Source of the DNA: Lindgomyces ingoldianus
Lineage: Eukaryota > Ascomycota > Dothideomycetes > Pleosporales > Lindgomycetaceae
Assembly (NCBI RefSeq): GCF_010093535.1
Contig: NW_022985203.1
Span: forward strand, 280,028 to 344,027
Direction: 5' to 3'
DNA length: 64,000 nucleotides
Under the pieces are notes generated by a model. The model was not told the DNA's origin, ran no database searches, and saw nothing but the letters and a program-made list of their open reading frames with translations. Of the stretch, positions 11,942 to 23,217 are shown in pieces (position 1 is the stretch's first letter; each line of letters opens with the position of its first letter). The translations under genes and the position numbers were made by a program.

Positions 11942-13840
11942 CTATATCTTATCACTCCACCTTCCTCCTCCACCGCCACCGGAATGGACGCCGGCCTTGC
12001 TCTCGGCTCCGGCATACTTCTTCTCTTCGTCCTCCCACTTCCTGCGCTCGACTCTTCTCCTCGCTGACCACGCACGCGCAAATTTCCAGGCCTCGGTATC
12101 AGCTAGATTCCACTGTTCTACCATTAAGACAATATCTACCATCCGTCTGTTCTTGCTTTTGAGGGCTTCCCTTGCCTTTTTCAAGCGTTCTTCCTCTTTT
12201 TTGATCCACTTCTCCTCTGGTACTTCGACATTTTGCAAGGGAGCTGGTGGTTTTGGCCGTGGAAATATGATCAATTCGGATGTTTTATCTGGAGAACTGG
12301 GTTCATTGTTTGGTGATGCGGTTTGTGGGAGGTTGAATCCAAAGATCCAGTCCAGGTCGACTTGGGATTCGCGTTCGGCGGTCAACCAGAGGGAGTTGGA
12401 GGCGGAGAGTGGGGCAGCAACGGCTTCTTTGAAATGTACGACTCGGTCTTGCCCACTACGTTTGTCGCCAAGAAGTTCCTTGGTTGTGGCAAGGATCCAT
12501 TGGTTGCGGGCCGCTTGCCGGCGGATGAAGTTGCTATCCAGCGTGTCGCGGGTGTAATGAAGAAGATTGAGAGTATATGGGTGCGGGACCGTGCTGATTG
12601 TGTACAGCACAGAGCTGTTCTTGTGCGACGTTGAGAGTTCGAGTTTCATGGGTTTGTTTGGATCGCACGGCGTGCATTTTGGCTTGTTTGGAGGGCATGA
12701 TTTGGGAACAGGAGACGTTGGGCACTGGGTGAGGTTGCGCGCAATGTCGATAGCTTCATACATCAGTGCTGTGGTATGCTCTGGGAGAGGCTTCAGAACG
12801 GAGACACCTTCGGTGAAGATGTTTTGGAAGGTGAGGTGAAGGTGGGAGTTGATGAGACTTGCGAGCATCTCAAGCCCCTCAACTCGGGTCTTATCGGTAA
12901 TCTTCTTAGCGAGGGTCTCGTATGTGGAGGTAATTGTGCTGGTGGAATAGTAGGCAATGCCATTGGCCTTTGAGTCGACCGCGATGTCATTCTTCGGAAG
13001 GAGGCTGACCATCACCCCACCTTCCTTCTTCCCCAATGCTGCAATTTTGTCCTTGTTTGCGGTTAAGTTCTTAAACAGAGGGTTGTCGATGGCCTTCTTG
13101 ACAGCAGCATTGACAGCAGCAGCCTCACCGAAGAAGACACCACTCTGCAATGATTCGACACGGGACAACACGGGATATTCGTTCCTCCTCAGGAAGCTCA
13201 GCATGGGGTTGTCGTACTCGGCCATGGGCAGGGCAAGCCAATTAGCGAGAACACCGCCTCCCATGTGTCCCCAGGCCAGCCACTTCATCAGCTCGAGCTC
13301 GGTCTTGGACTCAAGCTTCAGCCGTTGTACAAGTTGGTATTGGGGGTGCTTCATAGCCTCTGCGCGAGAGAGCACCTGCGGCTTGAAGCCCTGGGCCCAC
13401 CACGCTCTTCTCCATGCCAGGATCAGCCTGTGCTCGGCCTCTGACACAGCCTCCTCCTGCTTTCCACGCGCATCATAGAATGTGTAGATAGGAGGCCGTT
13501 CCTTAAGCGGCGGGAGCACGGCGCGATTCTCGTCAAGGGTAGTGGAAGAGGAGAAAGGATTTCGCCATTTAAAATCGGCGAGCCACTCTATGGCGCGGTA
13601 GGCGCTTGAGACAGTACTGTTGGGTTGTACTGGTGGTTTGTGGGCGGAGGGTCCGAATGGCTGCGGGAAATTTGACAGGTGCTCCGTGACTTCGTCGACG
13701 TAGGGTATCTCAGAGGAGGAGGGACCAAACAGACGAAGAGTGACAATGAAGAACGTACTGAGGGCAAAGAGGAGCTGGAAGCGTCGCGGTGGCATTTGGA
13801 GCCGTAGCGGGCGGCCGAAGCACAATCGCTGGACAGGCAT
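11942..13840 (-). CDS. Type II membrane protein, glycosyltransferase-like, function unknown
   Basis: An intronless gene of 632 residues starting at ATG 13840. A basic N-terminus is followed by one hydrophobic segment at about residues 22-38 (LLFALSTFFIVTLRLF), then a Ser/Pro-rich stem: the layout of Golgi type II enzymes. Residues 110-260 include YTFYDARG, a helix with LAWRRAWWAQGFKP and LMKWLAWGHMGGGVLANW. This resembles the core of DXD-type sugar transferases, but the Asp-x-Asp expected after the Gly-rich turn is replaced by Leu-Ala-Asn-Trp. Cys-rich residues CPPNKPKCTPCDP lie near 395. The C-terminus (from about 530) is a charged Lys/Glu/Arg helix ending in a Gly run. The transferase relation is my inference; the protein may be a non-catalytic member. 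It shares a 667-bp promoter interval with lys2. Confidence 0.7.
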   Translation of the reverse strand: MPVQRLCFGRPLRLQMPPRRFQLLFALSTFFIVTLRLFGPSSSEIPYVDEVTEHLSNFPQPFGPSAHKPPVQPNSTVSSAYRAIEWLADFKWRNPFSSSTTLDENRAVLPPLKERPPIYTFYDARGKQEEAVSEAEHRLILAWRRAWWAQGFKPQVLSRAEAMKHPQYQLVQRLKLESKTELELMKWLAWGHMGGGVLANWLALPMAEYDNPMLSFLRRNEYPVLSRVESLQSGVFFGEAAAVNAAVKKAIDNPLFKNLTANKDKIAALGKKEGGVMVSLLPKNDIAVDSKANGIAYYSTSTITSTYETLAKKITDKTRVEGLEMLASLINSHLHLTFQNIFTEGVSVLKPLPEHTTALMYEAIDIARNLTQCPTSPVPKSCPPNKPKCTPCDPNKPMKLELSTSHKNSSVLYTISTVPHPYTLNLLHYTRDTLDSNFIRRQAARNQWILATTKELLGDKRSGQDRVVHFKEAVAAPLSASNSLWLTAERESQVDLDWIFGFNLPQTASPNNEPSSPDKTSELIIFPRPKPPAPLQNVEVPEEKWIKKEEERLKKAREALKSKNRRMVDIVLMVEQWNLADTEAWKFARAWSARRRVERRKWEDEEKKYAGAESKAGVHSGGGGGGRWSDKI

Positions 13841-14017
13841 TTCGACGAATACAGCGAAATGAGAACGGCGATCACGACATTAGAAGACGTCCTCAGTGAA
13901 AGAGTGACGGTGGAGACTGCGATTATAATTTTTAGATGAGCGTAGATACGACAGCACCTAGGTGACGCGGCGCGGCAGGAGCGGCCTCAGGCGGTTGCCA
14001 GAAGAGGGGAAACCACA

Positions 14018-14058
14018 GAAGGAAAGGAAGGAAGGATGGAAGGAAGGGAAGGAAGGTC
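14018..14058 (+). repeat. GGAA-rich microsatellite
   Basis: Imperfect tandem GGAA/GGAAG units (for example aaggaaaggaaggaagga) lie in the divergent promoter. Such purine tracts are common in fungal promoters; no function is claimed. Confidence 0.75.
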
Positions 14059-14285
14059 ACAGCAATACAAGAATGCAGATTGTAGTCAAGAATTGGAGGA
14101 AGATATTGCCCGTAGCATGTCGCACACCCCCCAGCACGATGCTCTCGCCAGTGTTCCTAAGAGGCTGAAGGCTGCCAATAATTCTAGGGCTGATCTCGGG
14201 CGCCGGCGAAACTGTTCTTCCTGTAACCCCAGATTTCACACAATTTCCCGGACAATCTCTCTGCGCGTCCAGTTCCGATGTCGCA

Positions 14286-14292
14286 TGAGTCA
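14286..14292 (+). promoter_or_regulatory. TGAGTCA, Gcn4/CPC1/CpcA-type site
   Basis: The heptamer TGAGTCA (in ATGAGTCAA) lies about 216 bp upstream of the lys2 start codon. The bZIP activator of amino-acid starvation response (Gcn4 in yeast, CPC1/CpcA in moulds) binds TGASTCA, and lysine synthesis genes are known targets. The match is exact, but a heptamer can occur by chance. Confidence 0.6.
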
Positions 14293-14507
14293 AGAGAAAT
14301 TCCCGATGCGCGCTTTTTATCCCTCTTCTCCCCGCCTGACCTCCGATTTATTGATTTCGTAGTTAGAAGCTGTGCCTCACATCAGTTGCACTTTTCTGCT
14401 TTATTTGTTTGGGGTCAATTGCTCTTGAGCCACTTCTTCAACTTCCATATCGTTGGCTGGGGCGTTGCTCATCAAGTAGACTCTCACAAAACTAATTAAC
14501 CGCGACA

Positions 14508-17500
14508 ATGGGCTCAGTCCCCTCTCTCGACATCCCAGACCCTACTGCCGACCTCCATTGGTCTGATTTCAAGGGTCCAATCCACGAAATATTTGCCTCA
14601 AATGCTAGAAAACACCCCGCACGAGCATGTGTCGTCGAGACAGCTACAAGCAGCACTCCAGAGCGGAGGTTCACATATAGGCAGATCTTCGAGGCCACCT
14701 CGATTCTGGCACACCACTTCGTGCAACATGGAGTCCAAAGAGGGGAGGTGGTCATGATCTTCGCGCATCGGGGCGTGGATTTGGTGGTGGCCATCATGGC
14801 TGTACTTGCTGCTGGAGCTACATTCTCGGTCCTAGATCCACTGTGAGAAGTCCGGGCTTATCGCTGGAACGTTTTCTGATACTTGGCCCAGATACCCTCC
14901 AGACAGACAGTGCATCTATCTAGAAGTATCACAACCACGGGCGCTCGTCGTAATCGACAAGACTACTCAGGAAGCAGGTCCCCTTTCGGACCAAGTTCGT
15001 GCATACGTAGCAGAAAATCTGAACCTAAGAGCCGAAGTGCCGGCCTTGCAACTGAAGGACGATGGCTCGCTTGTGGGGGGCCCCAAAGACGGCAAGGACT
15101 GCCTAGACGACCAGCAAAAACTTAAGACAGACTTGCCAGGCGTTTTGGTAGGACCAGACTCTACTCCAACTCTGTCCTTCACGTCCGGATCGGAAGGGAG
15201 GCCAAAGGGCGTCAAAGGCCGGCACTTCTCGTTGACACACTACTTTCCTTGGATGTCAGAAACTTTTGGACTCTCAGAAAATGATAAGTTCACCATGTTG
15301 TCTGGAATTGCTCACGACCCTATCCAGCGCGATATTTTCACACCTCTGTTCCTCGGTGCCCAATTACTGGTCCCGAGCAAGGAGGATATCCAGCATGAGA
15401 AATTGGCGGAGTGGATGCGCAAATACGGCGCAACAGTGACTCATCTTACCCCAGCTATGGGTCAGATCCTGGTCGGAGGTGCTTCGGCAATTTTCCCTGC
15501 CCTGCATCACTCCTTCTTCGTTGGTGACCTGTTGATTAAACGAGACTGCAGAAGGCTGCAAGATCTTGCGCCTAACGTTCGCATCGTAAACATGTACGGC
15601 ACCACAGAGACGCAGAGAGCAGTGAGCTACTACGAAGTGCCAAGTCGGAGTGAAGCCCCAGAATTTCTCGATGGCCTTGGAGAAGTGATCCCTGCAGGCC
15701 GAGGAATGAAGAACGTCCAGCTACTTGTTGTAGATCGCGAGGATCGGAACAAGGTCTGCGCACCTGGACAGAGCGGTGAAATATACGTCCGCGCCGGCGG
15801 CCTTGCAGAAGAATACTTGGGACTGCCTGATCTCACAGCTACCAAGTTCGTTGAGAATTGGTTCGTTGACCCACAGAGGTGGGTAGAAGAAGACAAAAAG
15901 AGAGTGGAGAGCCAAACAGAGCCCGAACCGTGGCGGCAGTTCTGGAAAGGACCACGAGACCGGTTGTATCGATCTGGTGATCTAGGCCACTATGGACCAG
16001 ATGGAAATGTACACTGCACGGGACGAGTTGATTCGCAAGTCAAGATTCGAGGATTCCGTATCGAACTTGGCGAAATCGACTCTCATCTCGCTGCTCATCC
16101 CCTAGTTCGCGAGAATGTCACCTTGCTGAAACGTGACGCATACGAAGAACCGACTCTCGTCAGCTACATTGTTCCAGAAATGAAGCGATGGTACCAGTGG
16201 CTCGAAGAGAGGGGCGCGAAAGATAACCCCACAGACACGAGCATGGTCGGCATGCTCAAGCGCTTTAAATACCTCCGAGACGATGTGCGAGAGCATCTTA
16301 AAAAAAAACTCCCGGCGTACGCAGTGCCCTCTGTGCTCGTCCCACTCAGTCGATTCCCCCTAAACCCTAACGGTAAAGTCGATCGTCCGGCCTTGCCCTT
16401 CCCAGAACCCCAGCAACTAGCAGCAGCAGGCGCGAGGCGACCATCCCAGCTTGGTAAAGCTCTAACGCCCACAGAAAAGCATGTAGCGGAGATCTGGGCA
16501 GGCCTACTTCACAGCGTCGCTGCTGATAGTATTAGCGGTTCTGATTCTTTCTTCGATCTTGGAGGCCATAGCATCATTGCACAGCAACTACTTCTCAAGA
16601 TCCGGCAACAATGGAAAGACGTCGATGTCCCTATGAACACCATTTTCCAGCATCCCACCCTGCGCGGCTTCTCCGCCAGTATCGACCAGGCCCTAGATCC
16701 TATCGGTCTTCGTCTAGATACCGGAGAAGCCATCGAGGACGATGTCGAGGATGAAGATTACTCCGCTGATGCCCGTGATCTCGCGAAACAATTGCGTGAC
16801 TTCAAGACCAAAGAGCTACTGAATCCCGGACAAGAAGTACATACTTTCCTAACCGGTGCTACGGGTTTCCTTGGCGCATACATCCTCCGAGATCTTTTGT
16901 CACGACCCGGGAAAGTCACCGTTCTGGTCCGGGCAAAAGACGCAGACGCCGCTCTTGGTCGCATCAGGGAAACATGCCAAGCTTATGGTATCTGGGTCGA
17001 CAGCTGGACGTCTCGACTCGAATGCGTGGTCGGCGATCTTGAGAAACCTAATTTTGGCCAGCCACCCGAGACCTGGAATCGCCTTGCTGATGAAGTCGAT
17101 GTCGTGATCCACAACGGAGCGTTAGTTCACTGGGTCCTGCCCTACTCGCGTCTCCGCGCACCGAATGTACTTAGCACGATGACTGCGCTTGCGCTTTGTG
17201 CAGTAGGTAGAGCGAAGAATTTTGGTCTTGTGAGCTCGACGTCTGTGCTGGATTCTGAGCACTATGTCAAGCTGTCTGATAAGAGTCTGGCTGAAGGTGG
17301 AAACGGTGTCCTTGAAGCGGATGACCTGGAAGGGTCACGCAAGGGTTTAGGAACGGGCTATGGACAGAGCAAATGGGCGGCGGAGTACTTGGCAAGGCAA
17401 GCCGGGAAGAAGGGGTTGAGGGGTGTTGTAGTGCGGCCAGGATATGTAACCGGCGATCCTGTGTCTGGAAGTAAGTATATATTTTGCCCTATTACTCCAA

Positions 17501-18165
17501 CCCTCATAAGAGACCATGATGCTAACCAAAACCAAACAGCAACAAACACTGACGACTTCCTGATCCGCTTGCTAAAAGGCTGCGTCCAACTCCACTCTCG
17601 ACCTGCCGTCACAAACACCATAAACATGGTCCCCGTAACCCACGTCTCTCGCATTGTCGTCGCCTCCACTTTCTCCCCACCCACATCCCCCCTCGGCGTC
17701 GCGCAAATCACATCCCATCCCCGCATAACCATGAATGCTTTCACGGGCGCTCTCGAGAAATTTGGCTACAACGTCCCGCAAGTCACTTACGACGTCTGGC
17801 GCAAGAACATGGAGTTATACGTCGCGGGTCAAGGCGAATTCGCAGACGCGAAGGATGAACACGCGCTCTTGCCGTTGTATCATTTCGTCACAGGCGATCT
17901 TCCTGCCGATACGAGAGCACCGGAACTAGATGATAGGAACGCGGCGCAGGCGCTGAAGAGCGATGCAATTTGGACGGGCGAGGATTTGAGTAAGGGCGCG
18001 GCTGTGATGGAAGATACTGTTGGTGTGTATGTGGCGTATTTGATCGAGCTAGGGTTTATGCCAAAGCCGGAGAAGAGCGGAGAGAAGGTGCTGCCGAGGT
18101 TGGAAATTGGTGACGTTGTGAGAGAGGGAATGAAGAGGGTTGGTGGGAGGAGGGGTGTTGCTTAG
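14508..18165 (+). CDS. lys2: L-2-aminoadipate reductase, large subunit
   Basis: This enzyme reduces alpha-aminoadipate to its semialdehyde in the fungal lysine pathway, using ATP and NADPH. Exons are 14508-14842, 14892-17470 and 17540-18165, giving 1179 residues, the expected size. The adenylation domain has the P-loop-like SFTSGSEGRPKGVKG (about 207) and YGTTETQR. The carrier domain has DSFFDLGGHSI (about 661-671), whose Ser takes phosphopantetheine from a separate transferase (Lys5-type). The reductase domain starts at TGATGFLGAYILRDLL (about 765) and has an SDR-like Y-x-x-x-K in GYGQSKW (about 932). Intron 1 (49 nt) splits a Leu codon. Intron 2 (69 nt, GTAAGT...AACAG) keeps the frame and lacks stops, so an unspliced message would add 23 residues. 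A Gcn4/CPC1-type site lies upstream. Confidence 0.97.
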
Positions 18166-18418
18166 GTCGTAGGGCTGAGGCATGAGTTCTTAGTTTTCGT
18201 ATTCTAGTTGGGGTGTGATAGAAAAAAAGTGATACGATATATGTATACTGGGGGAAAACTCTTTTTGTTTTAATACTGTATCACTGCTACGTTTAGGAAA
18301 TGGCCGTACTGAGGAGCCTGAGACTGACATATCTTATGTGAAAATATACAAATCAAAAGGTGCTGATAATGCTCGCGAGCTGCACACCACCTCCACCACC
18401 ACCACCGCTTCCTTACTA

Positions 18419-21400
18419 TCATAATCCTACTTTCCCCCCAACCCCACCTCCCTCCCTCTTCTCCCTCTCCCCAGCCTCCTTAACCAACCGCTCCGCGTCG
18501 GCCAAGACATCAGTCCCAACCCGCCACGTCCTGAGCACCACGCCTTTTTCTGCAAACACTTGTTCTGCTCTAGCCCATCTCTGTCTCCAGAGTATTTCGC
18601 GTTTGTTCATACCGGCTTGTGCGAGATCATTGTATCCATTGCCATTTCCATTTCCACTCCCATTTCCATTGTTGATACCGTTTCCATTCGTAGTGTTGTT
18701 TCCATTCATGCCAAGTGTAGAGCCAGTGTTCGTGCGATTCAAATTCGCGTTTGGATATTGCGTGGATGTCGTTGTAGAGTAGGAATTCGCATGTTGCGTC
18801 ACTGTAGGGCGAGTCGAGGGGTGAGGCAAGTTGGGGGCATAGTTCCATGCGCTGGCAGCTTTTGTTCCGACATATGAGGATGCGACTGCTGGATAGGATG
18901 TCACGCCTTTCCTGGGAGGAGGCGGCGGAGGTGGGGTTTTCTTGACTCCTTCGCCCTGTTCAGAGGAAGGGTTGGAGGCTTGAGCTTGTTTTAGTGTCGG
19001 ATTGGAAGGCTGTAGGTAGGAAGATGCGGAAGGAAGGTTGTTATAAGCGGACAGGAGCTTGTCTCTTGCCATGCCGGCGTATGTTTGTTGGGAAGGTGGG
19101 ATTGAGGGTTTGGGTGCGATAGGAGGTTCTGATTGCGTCGGAGGGATTGGCTGGGATAGCGGGCTGGATTGGTGGACGGTAGATGATGGGCGCCTCGGCT
19201 GGGGCGGTGGTGGGGCTTTTGATATGGATGATCCGGTTGCGAGTTGGGCTTCGCCTGATGAACTACGGAGGGCAATGGGTTTTCTTGGACGCATGGGTGG
19301 TGCTGATTTTGCGCTGCTTGTAGACGATACAGAGCCACGATGCGCAGACTTCTCGGCGAGTGTGTCTGTAGCCAACCGGCGAAGGGCTGGCGTAGATTCT
19401 GGCTCGTCATCAGATAGGTTAATGAGCTTCTCCACTGGCTGTGGAGGTGGCGGCTGCGTAGTCTTGCGGGCAGGGAGTTTGGGTCGGAGCTCAGGGTGGT
19501 CTTCATCTATCTGTGGGAATATGGATCTCGATTTTCGTCCGTTGTCATTATCCATGTCGCGAAGGGAAGCTTCAATAGCTGCTCTAAGCTCCGGGTCTTC
19601 GTCTTCTCCAAAGCCGCTAGACGACGTGGTGTAACGGCTCGGCGTGCTTCCGCTTCCACGCTGGGAAGGTGAAGACGACCGGTCCCCTGGGATAGGACCT
19701 ACCGAAGGGTCAAAGAACCCTCCACCAACCGGCGTTGTAACATCTCTGATGAAGACAGCAAGAACTCGCCCGGGATTTTCGAGGACGAAATCGGTGTAGA
19801 CCTCGAGGTCGGCTTCACCGCTATCGCCGACTAGTATGAAGCTTCTCTCGGGGAAGTCCCGAGCAATCTTATCGAGCGTGCTCTTCTTCCGCTCTGCCAC
19901 GGGTTCGAAGATCCCTTGAAGCATTCCACTGTACTGCTTCAAATGAAAAGATCCAGGTGGAAGGCCGGCCATTGAGAAGAACTTCGAGATGACAGGATAC
20001 AGTTGCCAAGGAGAATTGGATACATAGTGGAATTTCACTCCCATTTCCGCCATCTTAGTATACCACTCCTTGACGCCCTCAATTGTAAGATCACCTAGTT
20101 CTCGGATGAATGCATTCCGGAAGATTTCTCGAGCGCCGCTACTGATTGCAGAGTGTTTGATTGTATCATCGATATCGCTGATCAAGCTGACACCGCGCGG
20201 TTCCGTGACTATGATTTCCTCCGTTGCGGACAGTTTATCTGATGCTAGGATCCGGACATGTGTGGGAATGAAATCTAATGCTGCTCGAACATTGAAGTGG
20301 CCCGAAGGATTGGTATACACAGTCCTCTGCTTGGATATTTCGTCATTGTAGAAGAAGACGCTTATCGGTGTATTCGCCATGGGAATAGCAAGGAAATGCC
20401 GAAGTCTGGCCATCAGATGCGCATTCGCTTCCGCAAGCTCTGCCGGGCTCATATTCGCAGGTTGTCTCCACGACTCTCGCTTTTGTATTGGTTTGATCTT
20501 CTCCTCGTCTTTGAAGGAACTGGAGGACGGGGTTGGCGAGACCTTTTGCGGGCGCAGATGACCCCTTGAATCTGATGATCGAACACTATCTCTACTTTGC
20601 GCACGGTATAGATAAGTATTGTCAGAGTCGTCAGGGGTTGGCCTCTCGCTGTAGGCTCCCTGAGAGGCTGCTTCTGCCTCTTTTTCACCTTTCCTAAGAA
20701 TCTCTTCGGCCTCCCTCGCGGTCAGAATATCATCACGCTGCGCCTGCCTTACCCGTGCTCGTTCGCTGTGACCTATATTCCCCGGGCTTGGTTCCCTGCT
20801 GCTGGCAGGACTCATGTTGGCGCTTGGAGGTCTTGTGCCAGCGGGTGGTGCCTGTATTCCTACAAGCTGGCGGGCTAGGCCAATGAAGAGCCTTTGCTTC
20901 CTCGACATTTGCCCTTTGTGCGGGGAGTAAATCCACCCTCGAACATCGACATCCACGAGAGCATTGTCATCCTCATAGGCATCCCATTGCTGTTTCCAAA
21001 ACTCTGCATCTCCAGCGCCGGTCAAGTCTCGCACGTCGCGGCCGTCTCCCGGGGTGTCTTGGATGGTGCCAGGCTCTGCTTGGGGCTGTCGGTGGTCAGT
21101 CTGGCTCCAAACATCCGTCATGACTTCGACTTGCCTTGCTCTTAACATGCTTCCTCGCATAACTCGGAAACAAAACCATATCCTCATCCCCGTTCCTCAC
21201 AACCGCCGCATCTGGGAAGCTCCCCGGCGTATCATCCTCATACTCGTACGCCGACTGGTTCCTGCTGAAGCCGGGGGCATACTGCTGCTGGTACGACTGT
21301 CTCAACTCATTCGCCGCCTTCAAGTACCCCGCCAACTTCTTCCTCCTAGCACCAGGCTCGCGGGCCCCATAGCTCTCCGGGTAACTCATTGCACTTCTCC

Positions 21401-21728
21401 TCGATGAGTCTGAGCCGTACGGCTGTTGCATCAACTTCTGCCGTCGCAGCCGAACCTCATTTTCAAGGTAATCGGAGCCTAGAAGCTTTCTCGTATGGCC
21501 GCGCAATCTCTGCAGGATCCCCGGTTTCCTCTTAAGTTTGAGCGCCTGCCTGTACAGAATGTATCTGTATATGCGTGACTGAGTCCGGTGTTGGAGGGAA
21601 GGCAGGGTCTCGTGGCGGAACTTAGAAAGGCGTGCGCGTGCCCGCTGTCTCGTGTGCGGGAACAGGTATCGCAGGAACGATGCGGTGCCGTGGGCGGTGG
21701 GCTTGCGGCGGAAAGGAGGTGTGGGCAT
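18419..21728 (-). CDS. app1: APP1-like Mg-dependent phosphatidate phosphatase (actin-patch protein)
   Basis: Yeast App1 dephosphorylates phosphatidic acid at cortical actin patches and acts in endocytosis. Exons are 21135-21728 and 18419-21085, about 1086 residues. The start is ATG 21728; an in-frame TTG upstream is not a likely start. The basic N-terminal region is followed by a conserved segment with DVRGWIYSPHKGQMSRKQRL (about 240). The catalytic HAD-type motif DIDDT lies near residue 500 (in SLISDIDDTIKHS), followed by YVSNSPWQLYP and FILVGDSGEADLEVY. The C-terminal third is disordered, with Pro runs and a Gly-Asn repeat (about 18640-18710), as expected for SH3-binding actin-patch proteins. 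The intron at 21086-21134 fits best as GC-AG: AAG/GCAAGT at the donor, CTGAC branch, ACAG acceptor, 49 nt. A GT donor inside it joins only with a later acceptor. Confidence 0.9.
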
Positions 21729-22212
21729 CCAGGCCTGGAGCAAACTCCGTTTCTTGTTTGTGGGGGTGCGAAGGGGGGACTTTTAGGGGCGGAGGGGATG
21801 GCATTGCGGCCAAAATGCATCGAAATGTGAGATTCCCGCTCTGACAGCCCGGACGTCATCCTGACCTCCCCGGCCGAAAACCATGGCCACGGACTATCCA
21901 CATCCAATCCGACCTTGGAACATCTACGAACTAGTACTTTGAGTCGTGTGGTTATGAATTATCTTAGCAAACACACGTCTACATTCCATACAGTAACTCC
22001 AAATCACTACGTGTTGAACAGGGCTTTGGCCGCTACCTAAAGATACTATCTCGGTAGGGCACAGTTCCAGTTGAATACGGAAATGATATATTGATACTGC
22101 AGGTTTAGAAAACAGACCAAACCCCCCTTGAGGTGCGTATTGAATTGCGCCACAGCTCGGAGCAGAATTCCTTCCAAATAAAAGCAGTCTGCCCCTCCCT
22201 TCGAGTGCAGAG
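21729..22212. other. Intergenic, no gene recognised
   Basis: This interval holds the promoter of the APP1-like gene and the 3' flank of the SDR gene, both minus strand. No further feature was seen. Confidence 0.4.
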
Positions 22213-23217
22213 TCACTTCTTCAATATCCCCTCCAAAGCCTCTTTCACAGGGGGTACATCTTCACCCAGAACTTGGATAATTTCCGTCCAGACCCGCGCG
22301 GCAATCTTTTTATTCTCTTCACCACCAAGGCTTGGAGCAATCGGCTGGATCTGATCGTGTTGCCAAAACCTTCCGTGAACGCCTTCACCTTGCGTTGTTC
22401 CACTTACAATCATTCTCGAGCCCTGTTCCGGGGTGCGCATGAAGACTGCCGCGAAGATGGCGAGGCCAATTGCAACACCAGGGAAGTTGAAGTCTCGCCC
22501 GATCTCCGTCTTTACGGCACCAGGACATATTGAAGTGATGAGGACATTCTCACAAGAAACCTCTGCAGCGAGTGTGCTCGCAACGAACATGAGAAAGAGC
22601 TTGGAGAGCGAGTATTGTTTTCCGCCGCCAAAGTTTTCTGGAGCATTGTAGGCCTTGAGGATGTTGTCGCCTTTCAGTATTTTAGAGTCAATCTTGGCGT
22701 TTTGGTGAAGGCCTGAGTTCACGAACTCTAGGACTGGGATCTTGCCAGTGATTCGTTTTGACTCCTGAAGCTTGGGGAGGAGGAGGATTCCGAGAAGGGC
22801 TGTCGAAATAGTGTTCACTTGAAGGGTCTCTTCCCAGCCTTGCGTTGACTGCACAAAGCGGATTTTACGTACACCTGCATTGAGGACGGCGACGTCCAAG
22901 TGGTCAAGCGTATTCACCCGCTCAGCGAAAGCGACCACACTATCATAAGAGTTCAAGTCGAGTTGCCAGACCTCCAGTTGGTCCTTCTTGCTGGTTCGGG
23001 ATTCGATAATCGCTTTGGCCGCGTCTCCCTTCTTCAGATCTCGCACAGCCAGAATGACCTTGGCTGCACCCAATGCGGCAAACTTTGCGGCTGCTTCGAT
23101 TCCTATTCCCGTGTTCGCGCCGGTAACGATGACATTCTTTCCAGAAAACGACTCCCCAGTGGTGTCCTTCGGTGGGTTGATCCACTTGTTTGAGAACATG
23201 CGGAAGAGAAGCGCCAT
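22213..23217 (-). CDS. Short-chain dehydrogenase/reductase (SDR)
   Basis: An intronless gene giving 334 residues from ATG 23217 (frames upstream have only TTG starts). The Rossmann nucleotide-binding motif TGANTGIG lies at about residue 32, typical of classical SDRs that use NAD(H) or NADP(H). NAG follows at about 115 and the active-site Ser in FVNSG at about 169. The Tyr-x-x-x-Lys pair is in QYSLSKLF (about 205). The N-terminus has a short hydrophobic start (MALLFRMFSNKW), which may help membrane or lipid-droplet attachment. The overall build matches fungal retinol-dehydrogenase/WW-oxidoreductase-like SDRs; the substrate cannot be told. It is followed across 791 bp by the divergent LSM1-like gene. 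Confidence 0.92.
   Translation of the reverse strand: MALLFRMFSNKWINPPKDTTGESFSGKNVIVTGANTGIGIEAAAKFAALGAAKVILAVRDLKKGDAAKAIIESRTSKKDQLEVWQLDLNSYDSVVAFAERVNTLDHLDVAVLNAGVRKIRFVQSTQGWEETLQVNTISTALLGILLLPKLQESKRITGKIPVLEFVNSGLHQNAKIDSKILKGDNILKAYNAPENFGGGKQYSLSKLFLMFVASTLAAEVSCENVLITSICPGAVKTEIGRDFNFPGVAIGLAIFAAVFMRTPEQGSRMIVSGTTQGEGVHGRFWQHDQIQPIAPSLGGEENKKIAARVWTEIIQVLGEDVPPVKEALEGILKK

Larger units (their letters stand above)
13841..14507. promoter_or_regulatory. Divergent promoter region upstream of lys2
   Basis: This interval carries the promoters of the membrane-protein gene (minus) and lys2 (plus). It includes a GGAA-type microsatellite at about 14018-14058 and a Gcn4/CPC1-like site at 14286-14292, listed separately. 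Confidence 0.5.

Noticed and set aside
11910..12557. 215-codon plus-strand frame
   Set aside because: Antisense shadow of the 632-residue membrane protein gene.
15037..18165. lys2 as a single 1042-codon frame
   Set aside because: It starts inside the adenylation domain; an upstream exon (14508-14842) and a 69-nt in-frame intron give the full-length protein.
18991..19634. Frames on both strands of 170-190 codons
   Set aside because: They overlap the disordered Pro/Ser-rich part of the APP1-like protein and have no independent support.
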